Positions 63,425 to 64,000 of a stretch of 64,000 nucleotides of DNA are shown piece by piece. Origin of the DNA: an uncultured Opitutales bacterium (GTDB taxonomy: Bacteria; Verrucomicrobiota; Verrucomicrobiia; Opitutales; UBA953); NCBI GenBank assembly GCA_934675585.1, contig CAKUQY010000004.1, forward strand, positions 32,688 through 96,687, in the 5' to 3' direction. Each line of letters opens with the position of its first letter. Within the stretch, counting starts at the first letter, position 1. A model generated the notes under the pieces. That model searched no databases. It saw only the letters and a program-made list of their open reading frames with translations, and had not been told where the DNA came from. The position numbers and the translations under genes were made by a program.

Positions 63425-63949
63425 ATGAAAAACTTAATTTTAACGACAACTTTCATCGCCGCGGGAACGCTCGCCGCATTCGCTGACGAGCCGACGGGAA
63501 CGTATGAAGACGGGAACGGGAACACACAGAATTTTGTGTTTGAGGACAGAGGAAGCTCTAATTTCTATCGTTATAGTTTAAATTTATATTCGGGAACATA
63601 TAAGAATGTGCTAATTAATTCGAACGACTTTATTGACCCTATTGAAGTTTGGATTGATTCGGGTGTTACTTTTGAGGGACTTACGTTTAACAGTGCGTGG
63701 GGAGGCTATTTTTATTATGATGTTGGTTCGGTTCTTGGGGGGAATATTGTGTTTTCAAATGTGGATTCTGATATTTGGGGCAAGTTGTCTTCGGAAACGC
63801 ATTTTTTGATAGATTCAAATTCGCGTATTTTTTTTCATTCGAACATTTGGGATATTTTGTCGGCGGATTTCGTATTTCGTCAAATAAAAAGGACACCGAA
63901 GATTTTTTTGAGAGGAAAGATTCTGGGAGTTATTCTTCATTTAAGATGA
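63425..63949 (+). CDS. Secreted surface protein start, probably truncated or frameshifted
   Basis: 174 residues. Signal peptide MKNLILTTTFIAAGTLAAFA is closely similar to that of the PEP-CTERM protein at 34840, AGT being motif-encoded. The mature part (SGTYKNVLINSNDFIDPIEVWIDSGVTFEGLTFNSAWGG) looks like the beta-helical repeats of autotransporter/PEP-CTERM proteins. After about residue 150 the character changes to basic (RQIKRTPKIFLRGKILGVI) and no PEP-CTERM or barrel follows, so a frameshift or recombination probably ended it. The window ends 51 bp later. A weak -35/-10 (TTGATT, TTTAAT) lies upstream. Confidence 0.5.
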   Translation: MKNLILTTTFIAAGTLAAFADEPTGTYEDGNGNTQNFVFEDRGSSNFYRYSLNLYSGTYKNVLINSNDFIDPIEVWIDSGVTFEGLTFNSAWGGYFYYDVGSVLGGNIVFSNVDSDIWGKLSSETHFLIDSNSRIFFHSNIWDILSADFVFRQIKRTPKIFLRGKILGVILHLR

Positions 63950-64000
63950 CACCGAAGGGATTGGCTGAAAACAGTTGAGAGGGTGAAGAAAAGACGTTGG

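Overview
The window reads as a chromosomal segment of a Gram-negative, anaerobic, glycan-using bacterium, most likely of the phylum Verrucomicrobiota (Opitutia-like). The grounds are a PEP-CTERM tail with the VPEPS signature, pseudopilins with a FADGS tail, heptose-kinase (LPS) and Wza-type export genes, a beta-barrel/PEGA surface set, pyruvate:ferredoxin oxidoreductase and an oxaloacetate-decarboxylase-type carboxyltransferase. This is inference from gene content; there is no 16S rRNA here. Almost every gene lies on the minus strand; the plus-strand exceptions are three small secreted proteins (4281, 32258, 63425).

Layout, left to right: end of a GH123/DUF4091-like secreted glycosidase; Fur-family regulator; Sel1-repeat protein with AT-hooks; sugar porter; OadA-like carboxyltransferase (1-6200). 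The transcription/translation block rplA-rplJ-rplL-rpoB-rpoC (6410-16515, read leftwards) has its own promoter and an rplL-rpoB attenuator region. Then DUF2148, a GH20 hexosaminidase, a membrane protein and a DUF3791-DUF3990-DUF3791 toxin-antitoxin-like cassette (16763-20443); heptose kinase, tcdA, tRNA-Gly, a PstS-like binding protein and an NtrC-type regulator (20465-24804); a 950-bp repeat-filled gap; PFOR, an unknown protein and enolase (25751-32138); CvpA-like protein, sugar/choline-type kinase, PEP-CTERM protein, nadB (32739-37820); an AmpG/OppA-like muropeptide uptake operon (37999-41918); a Wza/beta-barrel/PEGA envelope set (42406-44936); menA, pheA, scpB, fabI, menF, a menI-like thioesterase, two RNA-processing-type enzymes (45007-52399); a pseudopilin, glyA, rpiB (52489-54963); envelope proteins, LysE exporter, SUI1 factor, birA and an alpha/beta-hydrolase-SufT fusion (55079-63248).

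The genes suggest one physiology: hexosamine-containing glycans are cut (GH20, GH123-like), sugars are imported and phosphorylated (sugar porter, phosphotransferase), run through enolase and PFOR, with menaquinone for anaerobic electron transport and fumarate-compatible NadB.

The outstanding feature is a short motif, GCGGGAACG(C), repeated several hundred times by my estimate on both strands, inside genes and between them, and often arranged as inverted pairs that form the transcription terminators. It is rare in rpoB/rpoC and dense in weakly conserved genes, where it writes AGT, VPA, RER and GN into proteins. Two pairs of diverged intergenic repeats differ by the presence or absence of a motif-sized block. 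The pattern resembles DNA-uptake sequences or cyanobacterial HIP1, but I know of no description of this word. I see no CRISPR array, insertion sequence, transposase or prophage.
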